NCBI RefSeq assembly: GCF_000719285.1
Contig: NZ_JOFS01000056.1
Location: 1-32,762 of the forward strand
Source: Streptomyces bicolor
GTDB lineage: Bacteria; Actinomycetota; Actinomycetes; Streptomycetales; Streptomycetaceae
Length of the DNA: 32,762 bases
Direction: 5' to 3'
Numbering within the stretch: the first letter of the stretch is position 1; every line of letters starts with the position of its first letter. Positions 30,933 to 32,762 of this stretch are shown here, in pieces. Position numbers and translations under genes: made by a program. The notes below the pieces were generated by a model. That model worked only from the letters and a program-made list of their open reading frames with translations. It searched no databases and was not told where the DNA came from.

Positions 30933-32000
30933 TCAGGCGCTCGTGCTCGCGGGCGACACGTCGGACGCGTCCGCCCCCTCGGCCGTACGGCGCCTGCGCA
31001 CCGCCCAGAAGACGCCGGTGCCCGCGACCATGGTCACGCCGACGCCGATGACGCCCGCGAGGCCGCCGGAGAGGCGGGCGTCGGTGATGTCCTTGACGCC
31101 GTAGTCCGCGAGCGGGGAATCGGCCGCGGCGTGCTCCTCGACCTTCTTGTCGATGCCGTTGTCGGCGGCGACCTTCTCCAGGCCGTCGGGGCTGGCGGAG
31201 GCGTAGAAGCTGACGAATCCGGCGAGTACCAGGGAGGCGACGAGGCCGGCGGCCCACACCTTGCGGGGGGAGCGGGCGGCGACCGGGGCGGCCGTCGGCT
31301 CGTCGGCGGGGGCGTCGACCAGCTCGCCGTTGACCAGCAGTTTCAGGCGCTGACGCAGGTCGCGGGCGCCGTGGACGAGGTCCGGGCGTACGGCGATGAC
31401 GGCGCCGACGGTCAGCGCGGTGATCGCGGCCTCGCCGATGCCGATCAGGATGTGCACGCCGACCATGGCGGTGGCGACCTTGCCGATCGAGACGTCGGTG
31501 GTGCCGCCGACGGCGTACAGCGCCGTGAAGGCGAGGGCCGAGGCGGGGACCGAGACGAGCGCGGCGACGAAGGAGGCGGCGGTCACCGAGCGGCGTGTGC
31601 GCGGCAGGACCTTGACCAGGCCGCGGAACAGGGCGTACGCCACGACCACCGTGACGATGCCCATGCACGTGATGTTCACGCCGAGCGCGGTCAGGCCGCC
31701 GTCCGCGAAGAGGATGCCCTGCATGAGCAGGACGACCGAGACGCACAGCACGCCGGTGTAAGGGCCGACGAGGATCGCGGCGAGGGCGCCGCCGAGCAGG
31801 TGTCCGCTGGTCCCGGCCGCCACCGGGAAGTTCAGCATCTGCACCGCGAAGATGAACGCGGCCACCAGGCCGGCCAGCGGCGCGGTCCGCTCGTCGAGCT
31901 CACGGCGGGCGCCGCGCAGGCTCGCGGCGACCGCGGCAGCGGCGACCACGCCGGTCGCGACCGAGGTGGGGGCGTCTATGAATCCGTCAGGTACGTGCAC
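30933..32000 (-). CDS. nikMN: Nickel/cobalt ECF transporter S-component, NikMN fusion
   Basis: Substrate-binding membrane protein. 355 residues. N-terminal CbiM/NikM domain starts MHVPDGFIDAPTS; Met1, His2 and His67 (in SGHLLGG) match the metal ligands known for NikM. Six or seven helices to about residue 215. After a linker comes an extra helix (AAGLVASLVLAGFVSFYAS), a PDGLE-type loop (SPDGLEKVAADNGIDKKVEEH, about 268) and a final helix, i.e. the NikN-like part fused on. This fusion favours nickel over cobalt (family knowledge). GTG at 32000 is first in a leftward operon with nikQ, nikO, ohrR. It lacks a ribosome-binding site. Confidence 0.93.
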   Translation of the reverse strand: MHVPDGFIDAPTSVATGVVAAAAVAASLRGARRELDERTAPLAGLVAAFIFAVQMLNFPVAAGTSGHLLGGALAAILVGPYTGVLCVSVVLLMQGILFADGGLTALGVNITCMGIVTVVVAYALFRGLVKVLPRTRRSVTAASFVAALVSVPASALAFTALYAVGGTTDVSIGKVATAMVGVHILIGIGEAAITALTVGAVIAVRPDLVHGARDLRQRLKLLVNGELVDAPADEPTAAPVAARSPRKVWAAGLVASLVLAGFVSFYASASPDGLEKVAADNGIDKKVEEHAAADSPLADYGVKDITDARLSGGLAGVIGVGVTMVAGTGVFWAVRRRRTAEGADASDVSPASTSA

Positions 32001-32006
32001 CGTTCG

Positions 32007-32037
32007 ATGATAGTGGCTTAATGCGAATCACTTGCAA
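32007..32037 (-). promoter_or_regulatory. nikMN promoter with Nur-like box
   Basis: On the minus strand, TATCAT (32007-32012) lies 6 bases before the GTG, a leaderless layout. Upstream, TTGCAA-GTGAT-TCGCAT (32021-32037) matches the half-site spacing of the nickel regulator Nur box (TTGCAA-N5-TTGCAA) with 10 of 12 half-site positions, and overlaps the -35. Nur represses nickel uptake genes in Streptomyces. Confidence 0.65.
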
Positions 32038-32169
32038 GAGCGAGGAGCTTGTTTATCGCACGTGTGATATATGCCTGCTCGGCAGGGCGCATTCAGGAAG
32101 ATATGCGACATTGGAGGGGGAGCGAAGGCACAGCTTCCGCACAGGTCACCCAGGGTAAGGGGTTGTCCG

Positions 32170-32559
32170 ATGTCTGTAGTCGAGCAGTATGCGAGAGCCC
32201 ATATCGTCACCGACGCGGACATCCTGGCGGAAGAGCAGGACGCGGTCCCGGTCGTTCTGAAGTACGACCCCGAGGTCGATCCGCGGTCTGTGCGGGTGCG
32301 GTTGCCCGGGCGTGAGGCCCATGAGTGGACGTTCTCGCGCTCTCTGCTGGAGCAGGGGTTGCGGGCGCCGGCCGAGAGCGGCGAGATACGTGTGTGGCCG
32401 TGTGGGCGGGTGCAGGCGGTGGTGGAGTTCCACTCGGCGCACGGGGTTTCCGTGGTGCAGTTCGAGTCGAAGGCGCTGATGCGGTTTCTGCGGCGCACGT
32501 ATTTGGCCGGCGCGCCGGTGGCCGCCGAGGCGGGGGTGGGCCGCGCGGCCCGGCGCTAG
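32170..32559 (+). CDS. ssgE: SsgA-like sporulation/cell-division regulator, SsgE-like
   Basis: 129-residue SALP-family protein; members (SsgA-G) steer septum placement, spore-wall formation and autolysis in actinomycetes. The family core is complete: VPVVLKYDPEVDPRSVRVRLPGREAHEWTFSRSLLEQGLRAPAESGEIRVWPCGRVQAVVEFHSAHGVSVVQFESKALMRFLRRTY (residues 26-112), with the DPRSV, W-FSR-LL--GL and G-DVRVWP-type blocks. The short N- and C-terminal tails and neighbouring nickel genes suggest SsgE rather than SsgB; that subtype call is from memory. ATG 32170 follows AAGGGG. Divergent from nikMN across 169 bases. Confidence 0.88.
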   Translation: MSVVEQYARAHIVTDADILAEEQDAVPVVLKYDPEVDPRSVRVRLPGREAHEWTFSRSLLEQGLRAPAESGEIRVWPCGRVQAVVEFHSAHGVSVVQFESKALMRFLRRTYLAGAPVAAEAGVGRAARR

Positions 32560-32563
32560 CGAG

Positions 32564-32602
32564 GTGCCGCCTTTCACCGGGTGGGAGCCGCCCCAGCGGC
32601 AC
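32564..32602 (+). terminator. Inverted repeat after ssgE
   Basis: GTGCCGC (32564-32570) pairs with GCGGCAC (32596-32602) over a 25-base loop; a weak terminator candidate four bases after the gene end. Confidence 0.4.
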
Positions 32603-32613
32603 GCATGCCCCTA

Positions 32614-32762
32614 GGCCCTGTCGTTTGGATCAGCTCGGCTGCGAGGATCGGTTCCTCTCGGCGGACCCGAGCGGGGCGATGGGGGTGCCCCCGCGCGAGC
32701 CGGTTCGAGCGTGGGGGAGCGTGCAGCTGCAAGGCGGAGGAGGGAGTCGACGCGGAGCGTCG
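32614..32762. repeat. Truncated repetitive element at window edge
   Basis: Begins GGCCCTGTCGTTTGGATCA directly after CTA, an end sequence typical of dispersed Streptomyces IS-derived elements. Inside it carries a copy of the palindromic repeat (32679-32719, inverted relative to the other two) and the GGCGGAGGAGGGAGTCGACGC... motif. No coding frame. The other end is outside the window, so its size and target duplication are unknown. Confidence 0.55.

Noticed and set aside
32001..32169. Cobalamin or nickel riboswitch upstream of nikMN
   Set aside because: The -10 box is 6 bases from the start codon, leaving no leader, and no B12-box or NiCo-type stem set is visible.

Overview
The window reads as Streptomyces chromosome: very high GC with strong third-position bias, GTG/TTG starts, a sepX divisome gene, an SsgA-like sporulation gene, a tricorn protease, and palindromic repeats of a style common in that genus. 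All identifications come from reading the sequence; no search was run.

Layout. 1-5012: an IS-derived miniature element, 5-formyl-THF cyclo-ligase, then divergent galU followed by molybdenum-cofactor genes moeA-moaC-mog and a GNAT gene in one tight run. 5013-6473: an AT-rich regulatory gap and sepX. 6550-9335: tRNA-Ala(CGC) with a strong terminator, an MFS exporter with an early TTA (bldA-type) codon, a divergent GNAT/exonuclease III pair. 9332-13493: a MerR regulator divergent from a Baeyer-Villiger-type monooxygenase / alpha-beta hydrolase / SDR operon whose first three gene types match the mycobacterial mymA-lipR-sadH order. 13590-20398: small Gln/Gly/Pro-repeat protein, tricorn protease, TetR regulator with two palindromic operators, MMPL exporter. 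20430-21901: a scrapyard of gene remnants (RelE-type toxin C-terminus, N-truncated hypothetical, a possible PucR-type regulator fragment, C-terminus of a D-amino-acid-oxidase-like flavoenzyme) around an intact small membrane protein. 21945-28037: YbaK deacylase, EamA transporter, small secreted protein, methyltransferase, metallophosphoesterase, DUF1876 protein, beta-lactamase-fold serine hydrolase. 28114-32000: ohr, ohrR and an ECF-type nickel/cobalt transporter (nikMN-nikQ-nikO), all leftward. 32170-32559: SsgE-like sporulation protein, then a truncated repeat at the window edge.

How parts work together: the transporter operon starts with a Nur-like box and a probably leaderless nikMN; an apparent IS200/IS605 (tnpB-type) 3'-end fossil sits between nikQ and nikO and supplies the last codons of nikQ; a short repeat supplies the end of nikO, whose stop overlaps the ohrR start, tying metal uptake to peroxide sensing. 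Eight genes show TANNNT 6-7 bases before the start codon with no Shine-Dalgarno sequence, the layout expected for leaderless mRNAs.
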